Source of the DNA: Oceanobacillus oncorhynchi
GTDB lineage: Bacteria > Bacillota > Bacilli > Bacillales > Amphibacillaceae
Reading direction: 5' to 3'
Length of the DNA stretch: 64,000 bases
NCBI RefSeq assembly: GCF_000821065.1
Contig: NZ_CDGG01000001.1
Location: forward strand, 1,116,001-1,180,000
Part shown: piece by piece, positions 10,736 through 19,308 of the stretch
Layout of the letters: each line of letters opens with the position of its first letter
Numbering within the stretch: position 1 is the first letter of the stretch
The notes under the pieces: model-generated
The model's input: only the letters and a program-made list of their open reading frames with translations
Databases searched by the model: none
What the model was told of the DNA's origin: nothing
Position numbers and translations under genes: made by a program

Positions 10736-11419
10736 ATGGAGAAACATGTAGTAGTTATTTATCCGCATCCAGACGATGAAGCATTCGGCGCTTCTGGTTC
10801 CATCGCACAGTTTCGAAGAGATGGAGTGCCAGTAACATATTTATGTGGAACGTTAGGACAAATGGGGAGGAATATGGGGAATCCGACATTTGCAAATCGG
10901 GAATCCTTGCCTGAAATTCGTAAAAAAGAGTTGAAGCAGGCATGTGAAACGTTAGATATGGAACTGAAAATGCTCGGATACCGTGATAAAACGATTGAAT
11001 TTGAAGATAAACAAGAGGTGGCCGATCATTTAAGAAGCTATTTAGAAGAAATTAAACCTTCTCTTGTGATTACACACTATCCCGGCTATGCTGTGCACCC
11101 GGATCATAATTCCTTGGGAGCAGCTGCGATTCAGGCTGTAGAAGATATGACTCCTGAGAAAAGACCAAAAGTATGGGCACAAGCCTTTTCCAATGGTCAT
11201 GAAGAGGATTTAGGAAGCCCTGATATCGTGAATGATGTCCATGATACGTTTGATAAAAAGCTGCAAACGGTTCTGTCTCATGATTCTCAGGTAGCAGGCA
11301 TGTTTGGCTGGTTTAAACAGATGGATGAAATCGATGAAGAAGTGAAAAATGAACTGATTGAGCATCAGGCGATGGAACGTTTTTATACTTGGGATTTTGA
11401 AAAGAACAGCTCCAACTAA
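10736..11419 (+). CDS. bshB2: Bacillithiol biosynthesis deacetylase BshB2
   Basis: Zinc-dependent LmbE/PIG-L-family deacetylase that hydrolyses GlcNAc-malate to GlcN-malate in bacillithiol synthesis. The hallmark PHPDDEAFG occurs at residues 10-18, and a second zinc histidine lies in HPDHNSLG. The ATG at 10736 is preferred over a GTG three codons earlier because AGGTG precedes it. In Bacillus BshB2 is the backup to BshB1. It probably forms one operon with yojF 35 bases upstream. Confidence 0.9.
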   Translation: MEKHVVVIYPHPDDEAFGASGSIAQFRRDGVPVTYLCGTLGQMGRNMGNPTFANRESLPEIRKKELKQACETLDMELKMLGYRDKTIEFEDKQEVADHLRSYLEEIKPSLVITHYPGYAVHPDHNSLGAAAIQAVEDMTPEKRPKVWAQAFSNGHEEDLGSPDIVNDVHDTFDKKLQTVLSHDSQVAGMFGWFKQMDEIDEEVKNELIEHQAMERFYTWDFEKNSSN

Positions 11420-11448
11420 TTGTTTTGTTTAAAAAGAATAGGGAGAGG

Positions 11449-11483
11449 GAAAATAGAAATGAAACTTTTTCATTTCTATTTTC
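11449..11483. terminator. AU-rich hairpin after bshB2
   Basis: GAAAATAGAAATGA pairs perfectly with TCATTTCTATTTTC (14 bp). It has almost no G-C pairs, so it may be a weak bidirectional terminator. Confidence 0.5.
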
Positions 11484-11555
11484 GTATATACCAGTAGAAG
11501 CACACATATCCATGAATAAATAGATGGCAAAACAATTACCTGAGGAGGTACTTTC

Positions 11556-11747
11556 ATGAAAAAATTATATCGTTCCGAAACCAATAAAATATTAGCTGGT
11601 GTCCTTGGCGGAATAGGAGAGTATTTAAATGTGGATCCGACCCTGCTCCGGATTATTTTCTTGATTCTGCTTATCCCGAGCTTTTCTACATTGGCAATTG
11701 TTTATCTGATTGCTGCATTTATTATGCCTAGAGGAGACGTGTATTAA
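11556..11747 (+). CDS. PspC-domain membrane protein, YvlC-like
   Basis: Protein of 63 residues with the PspC pattern LYRSETNKILAGVLGGIGEYL, followed by one or two hydrophobic helices. PspC-type proteins act in envelope stress responses; in Bacillus YvlC lies in the SigW-regulated yvlABCD group. GAGGAGG precedes the ATG. The stop codon overlaps the next start, indicating translational coupling. Confidence 0.8.
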   Translation: MKKLYRSETNKILAGVLGGIGEYLNVDPTLLRIIFLILLIPSFSTLAIVYLIAAFIMPRGDVY

Positions 11748-12103
11748 TGTTACTTCGGGGGGTTATTTCATTAGTATTAAATGCTGTCGCGCTGATAGCA
11801 GTTGCCCAGATTTTTGATTCATTTCAGCTGGATGGATTTGGCACAGCGCTGTTAGCAAGTGTTATTTTAGCCATCCTGAATATGTTTGTGAAGCCGATTT
11901 TGGTTATTTTAACATTGCCCATTACGGTGATCACATTTGGATTGTTTTTAATTGTGGTCAATGCGATTATATTGATGATTACGCAGGCGCTTATCGGACC
12001 TTCCTTTGTCATTGACGGGTTTGGAACGGCGTTTATCGCATCGATTGTGATTTCATTGATTTCGATGATTTTAAACAGTGTTGTCCGGGATATACGACGA
12101 TAG
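11747..12103 (+). CDS. YvlD-like four-helix membrane protein
   Basis: A 118-residue very hydrophobic protein with four predicted membrane helices and the family signature FVKPILVILTLPITVITFG. It belongs to the group annotated as phage holin family/YvlD, which in Bacillus is associated with envelope stress. It is coupled to the PspC gene by a one-base overlap. The molecular function is unknown. Confidence 0.8.
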   Translation: MLLRGVISLVLNAVALIAVAQIFDSFQLDGFGTALLASVILAILNMFVKPILVILTLPITVITFGLFLIVVNAIILMITQALIGPSFVIDGFGTAFIASIVISLISMILNSVVRDIRR

Positions 12104-12110
12104 AAGGGAA

Positions 12111-12136
12111 GGTCAGGTTATTGCCTGGCTTTTTCT
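12111..12136 (+). terminator. Terminator after yvlCD pair
   Basis: GTCAGG (12112-12117) pairs with CCTGGC (12124-12129, one G-U) and is followed by TTTTTCTTT. Confidence 0.6.
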
Positions 12137-12213
12137 TTGTGTACTAAAACGGATATTGTCAAGATACCGCTGCTCTGAGGGCGAGGGGGATAAAAAAGGA
12201 AGGAGAAGAAAAA

Positions 12214-12702
12214 ATGCTAAAATCGATAAACCTAATCAAATCATTGCTTTCTGGCACAGATGATGACATCACAAATATAGTGAATGAGCCGCAAAATATG
12301 GAATATGAAGGGACTACTTTTACGATTCATGAAACGATGTATAGGAGTCGCTTAGCTAAACGAACACCAAAGAAAAAAGGCTACTTTGTTGTTTTCTGGG
12401 AAAAAGATGTAAATCAGCGTAATCAGGCTTATGCGTATAGTGAAAGTCCTGATAAAATAATGATTTCAATTATAGATAAAGACCTGAAAGGTCAGTTTAT
12501 TTTTCCAAAGTCCTTGCTTTTAGAAAAAAGAATATTAAGAACGATTGATAACAAAGGGAAAATGGCAATAAGAGTATATCCTTCTTGGGAAAAGTCGTTA
12601 AATAACGCTGCAAAAAAAACACAAGCATGGCAAGCGCCATACTTTATCAATGTTTCAAATGAAATAGATTGGGGAAGGCTTACAGAATTATATTTTTCTT
12701 GA
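12214..12702 (+). CDS. MepB family protein
   Basis: A 162-residue cytosolic protein resembling Staphylococcus MepB: YRSRLAKRTPKKKGYFVVFW, GQFIFPKSLL, KGKMAIRVYPSW and AKKTQAWQ are all family patterns. MepB is named for its position in the mepRAB drug-efflux locus, but its activity is unknown, and here there is no MepA pump nearby. The ATG at 12214 follows AAGGAGAAG. It ends convergently with a MerR gene. Confidence 0.75.
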   Translation: MLKSINLIKSLLSGTDDDITNIVNEPQNMEYEGTTFTIHETMYRSRLAKRTPKKKGYFVVFWEKDVNQRNQAYAYSESPDKIMISIIDKDLKGQFIFPKSLLLEKRILRTIDNKGKMAIRVYPSWEKSLNNAAKKTQAWQAPYFINVSNEIDWGRLTELYFS

Positions 12703-12726
12703 AAAGTACATATAAAAATATCGAAT

Positions 12727-12778
12727 GAAAAAGTCCGAAGTGATTCAGTGTAGATAGTGAGCTCTTTCGGACTTTTTC
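12727..12778. terminator. Bidirectional terminator between convergent genes
   Basis: GAAAAAGTCCGAA (12727-12739) and TTCGGACTTTTTC (12766-12778) pair perfectly. A-rich and T-rich flanks suit termination on both strands. Confidence 0.8.
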
Positions 12779-12784
12779 AGTCCA

Positions 12785-13558
12785 TTATTTCCCTTCACTC
12801 TCTTTATACTTCTGTTCCATCGCTTTAGCGATTTCCTCCATATAAGCTTCTTCCTCTTTCGACCAAAAAGTCGGAGCTACAAAATCATCAGCTTCAGCAG
12901 ATTCCAATTGCTCCTCCCATTTATCGATATTTTCTGTAATAACATCTTCAGGGACAATCCTCATAAATAAATCATTGATATTTAAAAATACCTGCTGCGC
13001 TTCTGGGGCATGCGGAGGAACATTTTCCCGCATCAGTCTTTTCACCTCGGCCAGAATGGAAAGCCATTCTCTATCTAATTTTTCACGTTTTTTCTTTGGG
13101 ATATCTGTGAAAAGTGATGCAAAATCATCTGGAAAATGCTCCTTCATCCATGCCTTTTGCTCTTCTTCAAATTCCATCCCGTGAAGCAGCGAGGTGAGGA
13201 CCGTCCAATCTAATGGGAAATCATCATCTAAAAGTGCTTGCACATGATCAATAGCTGCAATGGCGCGGTTTAATTCTTCGCGCTTATGCACCAAAACCTT
13301 TCTTTGAACAGGGACGGAGTCTACAAAATTTTCTAAGGTAATTTCTTCTTTATCGAGCAATTCTTTGATTTCCTGAAGCGAATAGCCAATAAACTTTAAC
13401 GATTGAATACGCTGTAAGGCAGCGAGTTCTTCCAAGCCATATAATCGATGACCGCTCTCATTTCTTTTGCTTGGGTAAAGAATTCCAAGCTCTTCATAAA
13501 AACGCAGCGTCCGTGTTGAAAATCCGGTTTTTGCTCCAAATTCTCCAATGGTATACAT
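12785..13558 (-). CDS. MerR-family regulator, TipAL-like
   Basis: Transcription factor of 257 residues. The N-terminal winged helix MYTIGEFGAKTGFSTRTLRFYEELGIL is typical MerR, followed by a dimerisation helix to about 110. The C-terminal half (about 140-255) is helical and acidic with Trp/His residues, like TipAS ligand-binding domains that sense small hydrophobic or peptide drugs. The ATG at 13558 follows AAGGAG at eight bases, so a longer reading frame upstream is rejected. Its own promoter has MerR-type geometry, suggesting autoregulation. The ligand is unknown. Confidence 0.8.
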   Translation of the reverse strand: MYTIGEFGAKTGFSTRTLRFYEELGILYPSKRNESGHRLYGLEELAALQRIQSLKFIGYSLQEIKELLDKEEITLENFVDSVPVQRKVLVHKREELNRAIAAIDHVQALLDDDFPLDWTVLTSLLHGMEFEEEQKAWMKEHFPDDFASLFTDIPKKKREKLDREWLSILAEVKRLMRENVPPHAPEAQQVFLNINDLFMRIVPEDVITENIDKWEEQLESAEADDFVAPTFWSKEEEAYMEEIAKAMEQKYKESEGK

Positions 13559-13581
13559 TTGAATCAACTCCTTTACAGATA

Positions 13582-13612
13582 AGTATAACGGTTTCCGTAA
13601 CGTGAAGTGCAA
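13582..13612 (-). promoter_or_regulatory. MerR-type promoter with 19-bp spacer
   Basis: On the minus strand TTGCAC (13607-13612) and TATACT (13582-13587) are separated by 19 bases. The spacer contains an imperfect dyad centred on ACGGAAACCGT. Long spacers with a central dyad are the hallmark of MerR-activated promoters. Confidence 0.65.
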
Positions 13613-14032
13613 GAGGAAAAAATATAAGTGTTCGTCTGAATCGGAAGCAGGGAAATTTTTAATAGCAGCATGAAAAGACTGGATAAAAATAATGTGAAAA
13701 AGTTAGAGAAATTAATGAAGAGATGACTTTTTTGATCATACTATCACTATTATTTATTGGGGGCTGTAACAGTGAAGCTGGGGCGAAAGGCGCCGCAGCA
13801 CGTAGAATAAGTTTTCAAACGAAGAAGCTGTCAACGAATGCATCCGGTACATTTGTTAACAGCTTCGTTCTATGGGAAGCGCATTTTCAAAATAACACTT
13901 ACTTTCCTCTGTTAAAGCTTATCCTATTCAACAAAAATAATTTAATCACACCAAAACTTCTCCCCTACGTTTTTTAAATGGATTATGCTAAAATGTATAT
14001 CAGTTAGCTTTGTTGAAGAGAGGAGCTTCAAA
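13613..14032. other. Intergenic region before hprK with possible gene remnant
   Basis: A plus-strand reading frame (13723-13977) begins with a lipoprotein-like stretch (LLFIGGCNSEAG) but soon turns into sequence without protein character, so it is probably the start of a decayed lipoprotein gene. An inverted repeat (13824-13835 with 13855-13866, one mismatch) lies within it. A TGCTAAAAT box near 13986 could be an extended -10 for hprK. Confidence 0.35.
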
Positions 14033-14971
14033 ATGGTATCAACCGTCTGTACAAAAGATTTATTGGACAGGTTTCATTTGCAATTGGTAGCAGGAGAAGA
14101 AGGGGTTCACCGTGAGATTATCACAAGTGATATTTCACGTCCGGGATTAGAAATGACTGGCTTTTTTGATTATTATCCCAGAGAACGCCTGCAATTGATC
14201 GGAAAGACAGAATTAGCTTATTTTCTGGGTTTGAATGCAGCGGAGAGAAAGCAGCGTGCTGAAAATCTATGTACGGATGTAACCCCGGGGATCATCATTT
14301 CCCGCGGGATGGATGTACCGGAAGAATTTTTTGAAGCATCGAAGCACTCTGGCGTTCCTATCATACAATCACCGCGGACAACCACGCGTGTATTGAGCCG
14401 TTTAACCAATTACTTAGAATCAAAATTTGCGCCTTTTACTGCGGTACATGGTGTGTTAATCGATATTTATGGTGTCGGCGTCTTGATAATCGGCCAAAGC
14501 GGTGTCGGTAAAAGTGAGACAGCGCTTGAATTAGTAAAGCGGGGGCATCGTCTTGTAGCAGATGATAATGTGGAAATCCGGCAGGAGGATTATGAGAGTC
14601 TGATTGGCAATGCGCCGGCTCTGATTGAGCATTTACTGGAGATTCGGGGACTTGGGATTATCAATGTTATGACATTATTTGGAGCCAGCTCCATCCGCAG
14701 CCAAAAGCGGATCTCGATGGTGATTCAATTGGAAATCTGGGATGAAAAGAAGCAGTACGACCGTTTAGGCTTAGATGAAGATACCATGAAGATCATGGAT
14801 GTTCATTTGCCAAAAGCAACGATACCGGTCAGACCAGGAAGAAACCTTGCTGTTATTATCGAAGTAGCTGCCATGAATTTCCGTCTGAAGCGGATGGGCG
14901 TGAATACAGCAGAGGAATTTTCGGATCGGTTAACTAAAATGATTGAACAAGGTGATTTGGAATCACAATAG
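14033..14971 (+). CDS. hprK: HPr kinase/phosphorylase
   Basis: Bifunctional enzyme that phosphorylates Ser46 of HPr and Crh and removes the phosphate, the master switch of CcpA carbon catabolite control. It has 312 residues (Bacillus 310). Walker [10 protein letters not shown] lies near residue 155, and the HprK signature [14 protein letters not shown] follows near 205. The ATG at 14033 has GAGAGG upstream. It leads the hprK-lgt-yvoD-ppaX-yvoF-glpP cluster. Its partner Crh is encoded at 41.9 kb. Confidence 0.95.
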   Translation: MVSTVCTKDLLDRFHLQLVAGEEGVHREIITSDISRPGLEMTGFFDYYPRERLQLIGKTELAYFLGLNAAERKQRAENLCTDVTPGIIISRGMDVPEEFFEASKHSGVPIIQSPRTTTRVLSRLTNYLESKFAPFTAVHGVLIDIYGVGVLIIGQSGVGKSETALELVKRGHRLVADDNVEIRQEDYESLIGNAPALIEHLLEIRGLGIINVMTLFGASSIRSQKRISMVIQLEIWDEKKQYDRLGLDEDTMKIMDVHLPKATIPVRPGRNLAVIIEVAAMNFRLKRMGVNTAEEFSDRLTKMIEQGDLESQ

Positions 14972-14984
14972 GAGGATGATATAG

Positions 14985-15866
14985 ATGACTGGGACAGACG
15001 CTCCTATTGATCGCGTGTTTTTAGAACTGGGGCCATTAACCATTTATTGGTATGGTATTATTATCGCCGTTGGGGCCGTATTAGCCGTTTATTTAGCAAC
15101 GAGGGAAGCAGAAAGAGTCGGCCTTGGCAAAGAAACCATTATGGATTTCATTATTTTTGCTGTGCCGATTGCGATTATTTCAGCGAGAATCTATTATGTC
15201 ATTTTTGAATTTGAACAATATGCGAATGGTCCGCTTTGGAAGATGATTGCCGTCTGGGAGGGCGGTATCGCTATCCATGGAGCTATTATCGGCGGGGTTC
15301 TCACAGCTATCGTGTTCACAAAAGTAAAGAAAATTTCTTTCTGGCGTCTTGCTGATGTGATTGCACCAAGTTTAATCTTAGGTCAGGCAATTGGACGCTG
15401 GGGGAATTTCGTTAATCAGGAAGCGCATGGCGGGCCAATTTCCGAGGCGGCTTATGAGAGCTTCCATCAGTATTTGCCGGACTTTATTATGAATCAGATG
15501 GTGATTGACGGTGTGATGTATCACCCGACATTTTTATATGAATCCGTCTGGAATTTCCTGATATTTTTCGGACTGCTGTTTTTCCGCAGGATCAATCCAA
15601 AACGCGGCATGGTATTTTTAATGTATGCCGTTACCTATTCGATTGGAAGGTTCTATATCGAAGGACTCCGGACAGACAGTTTATATGTTATTGGTGAACT
15701 GCGAACGGCGCAGGTTGTTTCCATACTAACGATTGTAGCAGGAGTTATCATGATGCTGTATCTGATAAAAACATCCAACGACCGTTACCTTGACGTGCCT
15801 GCGAAAAAGAAACAGGCAAAGCCGTCGAATAAAAATAAAGGTAAAAAGAAGAAGAAAAAGAAGTAA
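14985..15866 (+). CDS. lgt: Prolipoprotein diacylglyceryl transferase
   Basis: Integral membrane enzyme that transfers diacylglycerol from phosphatidylglycerol to the lipobox cysteine of prolipoproteins. At 293 residues it has seven hydrophobic helices, the WEGGIAIHGAIIGG loop and the Lgt signature GRWGNFVNQEAHG with catalytic-region Arg/His. A Lys-rich tail ends it. AGGAGGA precedes the ATG 13 bases after hprK, so it is in the same operon. Confidence 0.95.
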   Translation: MTGTDAPIDRVFLELGPLTIYWYGIIIAVGAVLAVYLATREAERVGLGKETIMDFIIFAVPIAIISARIYYVIFEFEQYANGPLWKMIAVWEGGIAIHGAIIGGVLTAIVFTKVKKISFWRLADVIAPSLILGQAIGRWGNFVNQEAHGGPISEAAYESFHQYLPDFIMNQMVIDGVMYHPTFLYESVWNFLIFFGLLFFRRINPKRGMVFLMYAVTYSIGRFYIEGLRTDSLYVIGELRTAQVVSILTIVAGVIMMLYLIKTSNDRYLDVPAKKKQAKPSNKNKGKKKKKKK

Positions 15867-15898
15867 TGGAATTGTCTAAGTTGAAATGAGGTAAGAAA

Positions 15899-16846
15899 AT
15901 GAAAGGGATGCTTTACAGGGGATTGAAAGAGGGGTTAAAGACCACACTAAAGCTTGGAAAGGTTATTTTCCCCATTACATTAATTATAACGATTTTACAG
16001 TTTACACCAGTTTTCCCCTGGTTTATGAATATCATCTCCCCGCTTATGGGGTTATTCGGTTTGTCAGGTGAAGCCGCTGTTCCGCTTGTTTTAGGGAATG
16101 GCTTGAATTTATATGCAGGTATTGCAGCGATTATTTCCTTTGATTTTACAGTGAAGGAAGTCTTTATTATGGCAGTCATGCTGTCGTTCTCTCATAATCT
16201 TTTTATTGAATCTGCTGTAGCAACCAGTGTCGGAGTAAGATGGTGGGTCATCGTCGGTATTCGGGTCGGACTGGCTGTCATTTCCGGGCTACTGATTAAT
16301 TTATTCTGGAATGGCGGTTCAGAGCTTGCTCAATATGGATTCATTTCCAGTAATGAAGTAGTGCTGGATAATTGGTGGGAGATTGCACTCCATGGCGCGC
16401 AGGCTGCGCTGACAGCAATTGTTCAACTAGCTTGTATCGTTATTCCGTTAATGATTATTATGCAGGTTATGCGGGAGCTGGGCTGGATGACAGCTTTATC
16501 CAATAAATTCGCTCCGTTTATGAAGCTGCTGGGGATAGATAAACGGGCTTCCATGACGATGGTTGCCGGGTTGACGATTGGACTTGCTTATGGAGCAGGT
16601 CTTATGATGCAGGCAGTAAAGGAAGATAATGTGCCAAAGAAGGATATGTATTTAGCCTTGATTTTTCTGGTATCCTGCCATGCGGTCGTCGAAGATACAC
16701 TAGTCTTTATTCCGCTTGGTATTCCAGTTTGGCCATTATTGATTATCCGGTTATCGGTAGCGATTATTTTAACGATGACGCTTGCTTATTTCTGGAAAAA
16801 AGAAGAAAGGAAAATGCATCATGAGCATTCGTACCATTCTGTTTGA
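15899..16846 (+). CDS. yvoD: Nucleoside-recognition (Gate) domain membrane protein YvoD
   Basis: A 315-residue polytopic membrane protein with two homologous nucleoside-recognition/Gate-type halves (LVLGNGLNLYAGIAAI in the first, GLTIGLAYGAGLMMQAVKE in the second). The same gene follows lgt in Bacillus. Substrate and function are unknown. GAGGTAAG precedes the ATG. Confidence 0.85.
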   Translation: MKGMLYRGLKEGLKTTLKLGKVIFPITLIITILQFTPVFPWFMNIISPLMGLFGLSGEAAVPLVLGNGLNLYAGIAAIISFDFTVKEVFIMAVMLSFSHNLFIESAVATSVGVRWWVIVGIRVGLAVISGLLINLFWNGGSELAQYGFISSNEVVLDNWWEIALHGAQAALTAIVQLACIVIPLMIIMQVMRELGWMTALSNKFAPFMKLLGIDKRASMTMVAGLTIGLAYGAGLMMQAVKEDNVPKKDMYLALIFLVSCHAVVEDTLVFIPLGIPVWPLLIIRLSVAIILTMTLAYFWKKEERKMHHEHSYHSV

Positions 16847-17456
16847 TCTGGACGGAACGTTGATTGATACAAATGAGCTGATACGTGCTTCATTTGAACA
16901 TACATTTCAACAATTTGATATGCAGTTTACACCGGAAGAAATAAAACATCTTAACGGACCGCCGCTAAATGAAACCTTTTATGAAATAAATCCGGGGCTG
17001 TCTGAGCAAATGGTCGCTGCGTACCGGGAGTATAATATGAGAGAGCATGACCGTTATGTAGAAGCTTTTCCGGATGTATATGAAACAATCAAACAGCTGT
17101 ATGAAAAGGATATTACATTAGGAATCGTCAGCACAAAAATTAAAAAAACGGTGATGATGGGGCTGGATTTAACCAAGCTGACGGGTTTCTTTTCGGTCAT
17201 CATTACCTATGATGATGTAGTAAATAAAAAGCCTGATCCGGAACCGGTGGAAAAAGCGATGAGTTTGCTGGATGCCGATCCGGAGACAACGTTAATGGTC
17301 GGAGATAATTTTCATGACATTGTTTCCGGACAGCGGGCAGGCACACAAACGGCGGCAGTAAGCTGGTCAGAGAAAACGGAAGCCTTTTTAAAAAGCTATC
17401 ATCCAACCTATTATTTGGATACAATGAGGGATTTATTAACAGTGGCAGGTGAATAG
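16821..17456 (+). CDS. ppaX: Pyrophosphatase PpaX (HAD family)
   Basis: HAD hydrolase of 211 residues. In Bacillus PpaX cleaves pyrophosphate released by the HprK phosphorylase reaction, matching its place in the hprK operon. Motif I DLDGTLIDT, a Ser/Thr motif II in GIVSTK, Lys in KKPDPEP and motif IV GDNFHD are all intact. The ATG at 16821 follows GAAAGGAAA and overlaps the yvoD end by 26 bases. Confidence 0.92.
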   Translation: MSIRTILFDLDGTLIDTNELIRASFEHTFQQFDMQFTPEEIKHLNGPPLNETFYEINPGLSEQMVAAYREYNMREHDRYVEAFPDVYETIKQLYEKDITLGIVSTKIKKTVMMGLDLTKLTGFFSVIITYDDVVNKKPDPEPVEKAMSLLDADPETTLMVGDNFHDIVSGQRAGTQTAAVSWSEKTEAFLKSYHPTYYLDTMRDLLTVAGE

Positions 17457-17458
17457 GC

Positions 17459-17995
17459 ATGCGGAGAACGGAAAGGTATAAGGTTCATCATAAAGCAAAT
17501 TCTCTATGGCAGATGTACAGTACCGTATCTTTTTTTAAAATAGTGAAGAATTTTATTGTCATTCAGGTTGCGCGATATACCCCTTTTTTAAGAATGAAAA
17601 ATTGGCTGTATCGGCATCTGTTGCGCATGAAAGTAGGCGAACGTACATCCTTTGCTTTAATGGCGATGCCTGATTCCATGTTCCCTGAAAAAATCAAGGT
17701 TGGAGATAACAGCATTATCGGTTATAACACCACCATTTTAGCACATGAATATTTAATTACAGAATATCGTCTGGGCGAGGTGCATATTGGCAATGAGGTT
17801 ATGATCGGAGCCAATTCGACGATATTGCCGGGGGTGCATATCGGTGATGGAGCGATTGTCTCGGCTGCGACACTTGTTCATAAAGATGTCCCGGCTGGAG
17901 CTTTTGCAGGGGGGAATCCAATGCGGATTATTTATACCAAGGAAGAAATGGAATCGCGTCAATCACCGGATGGGCATGAAGGGAGGAATTCTTGA
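17459..17995 (+). CDS. yvoF: Hexapeptide-repeat acyltransferase YvoF
   Basis: A 178-residue left-handed beta-helix acyltransferase: hexapeptide repeats run through IKVGDNSIIGYNTTILAH and VMIGANSTILPGVHIGDGA. Such proteins acetylate sugars or other hydroxyl acceptors; the substrate is unknown. It lies two bases after ppaX and its stop overlaps the glpP start, as in the Bacillus cluster. Confidence 0.85.
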   Translation: MRRTERYKVHHKANSLWQMYSTVSFFKIVKNFIVIQVARYTPFLRMKNWLYRHLLRMKVGERTSFALMAMPDSMFPEKIKVGDNSIIGYNTTILAHEYLITEYRLGEVHIGNEVMIGANSTILPGVHIGDGAIVSAATLVHKDVPAGAFAGGNPMRIIYTKEEMESRQSPDGHEGRNS

Positions 17996-18528
17996 TGCAT
18001 GGGGTATTGCCTGCTGTACGGCGGATGAAGGACTTTGAGAAAGTATTGGAAAGTAATCACGAACATATTATTATTTTAGAATCCAGATTAGTTCAGCTCA
18101 AGAGTATGATTGATTACGCTCATCGCGCAAATAAAAAGGTATTAGTCCATTTTGATTTGATCCAAGGATTGAAAGCAGACGAGTACGGCATGGAATTTCT
18201 GCAGCGTGAAATAAAGCCGGATGGAATTTTAACAACTCGCGGCAATGTGATTGCCGCTGCTAAGAAGCATAAATTGCTGGCAATCCAGCGTGTTTTTATC
18301 TTGGACAGTGCGGCGTTAGAACAGAGCATTAAGCTTATTCAGCGATTTCATCCGGATTATGTTGAAATCTTGCCTGGACTGATGCCTGAAGTGATTGAAG
18401 AGATAACGGGAGAAATTGATATTCCTGTCATTGCCGGCGGTTTGATTAAAGAGGAAGAGCAGGTGAAAGCAGCATTAGATACTGGAGCGGTTGCTGTTTC
18501 TACTTCAAGCCGGAAGCTTTGGGATTAA
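17995..18528 (+). CDS. glpP: Glycerol uptake antiterminator GlpP
   Basis: RNA-binding regulator that, with glycerol 3-phosphate, prevents termination in glp leader mRNAs. It has 177 residues with the family's beta/alpha-barrel patterns: ILESRLVQLKSM, VLVHFDLIQGL, GILTTRGNVI, VEILPGLMPEV and VIAGGLI. GGGAGGA precedes the ATG at 17995. In Bacillus it directly precedes glpF-glpK-glpD; here glpK lies 14 kb away beyond an accessory block. A target leader is visible before glpD. Confidence 0.95.
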   Translation: MHGVLPAVRRMKDFEKVLESNHEHIIILESRLVQLKSMIDYAHRANKKVLVHFDLIQGLKADEYGMEFLQREIKPDGILTTRGNVIAAAKKHKLLAIQRVFILDSAALEQSIKLIQRFHPDYVEILPGLMPEVIEEITGEIDIPVIAGGLIKEEEQVKAALDTGAVAVSTSSRKLWD

Positions 18529-18554
18529 AGGTAGCGGCGGCGATTTAGATGGGC

Positions 18555-18583
18555 GGGTTGGAAGAAGTTACAACACCCTTTTT
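18555..18583 (+). terminator. Terminator after glpP
   Basis: GGGTTG pairs with CAAC-CCC (one bulged A) and is followed by TTTTT. The group II intron fragment begins at the very next base. Confidence 0.65.
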
Positions 18584-18985
18584 GTGTACGAGGCATGCGT
18601 ATACTCTGTAGGGTTAAAGTCCCGATCTGCGAAGGGAGTAGTAGTGGTTAACCTTAGGAACACGAACTTCATAGAAGGCTAGAGGTGCTTGGGTAAGACT
18701 GCAAAACAAGCCTTACTGCGAAAGGGTGCATAGAGTAAATGAAGTGGGGACATGAAGAAGAAGAGTGTGTAATTACCCTGGGAGGCCTGATAGAAATGCG
18801 GTACACAGTCGTAACTGAACATGCGAATGTTCACTGAACTATCAGAAGTCAGCCGGGGGCCGTAGTACAAGATGCTTCTATAATATCTGGGAAGGCTTAA
18901 TCATTTAAGGAGAATTGCCACTCTGCGTACGCAATACTCGGTGAAACAGAAACATAAAACCCTTCCTAATGGAGGAATATATAGT
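18584..18985 (+). mobile_element. Truncated group IIC-like intron (5' part, domain I)
   Basis: The segment starts GTGTACGAGGCATGC and carries typical bacterial group II domain I blocks: AGGGTTAAAGTCCCGA, GGAACACGAACTTCATA, AGAGTAAATGAAG, ACCCTGGGAGGCCTGATAG and ATCAGAAGTCAGC. These resemble, from memory, the Oceanobacillus iheyensis IIC intron. No reverse transcriptase reading frame and no domain V (GAGCCGTATG-type hairpin) follow, so it is a dead fragment. Its position immediately behind the T run of a terminator is the classic IIC target. The 3' boundary is approximate. Confidence 0.8.
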
Positions 18986-19232
18986 TAATTTGTATCGGAG
19001 TGTAAATAAAAAATGCCAATTGTTTCTATTTATAGAACCTGTTTTAAAATTAGTTTACGAAATTTATGCTCCTTTCTCTTCTTCTGCTTTGTTCCCTTCA
19101 TATTCTTTTACTGCGGTTTCCATATGCAATAATTCCAACACATAAACAAATCGAGAAAATACAGATGATAATAAAAGAATTGTTTCAACCATTTTTGCAT
19201 ATGCTATTAAAATAAATGTGTTAGGTGGTTTA
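18986..19232. other. Spacer with a possible gene remnant on the minus strand
   Basis: A 42-codon minus-strand frame (19064-19192) reads as a hydrophobic then charged peptide ending in EEEKGA. It lacks a ribosome site and may be the C-terminal relic of a lost gene. Nothing else is recognisable. Confidence 0.25.
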
Positions 19233-19262
19233 TTGTATACTGTAAATGGATACAGTTAATAT
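19233..19262 (+). promoter_or_regulatory. Promoter of the 216-residue membrane protein gene
   Basis: TTGTAT (19233-19238) and TAATAT (19257-19262) are 18 bases apart. An inverted repeat ACTGT...ACAGT fills the spacer and could be a repressor site. Confidence 0.5.
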
Positions 19263-19308
19263 AAGCAAGATATATTGGCTAAAAACTTAGGAACAAAAGG
19301 AAAACCCA

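Noticed and set aside
13723-13977. Plus-strand frame with a lipobox-like N-terminus
   Set aside because: Only the first 20 residues look protein-like, no good ribosome site precedes it, and the remainder crosses an inverted repeat; listed only as a possible remnant.
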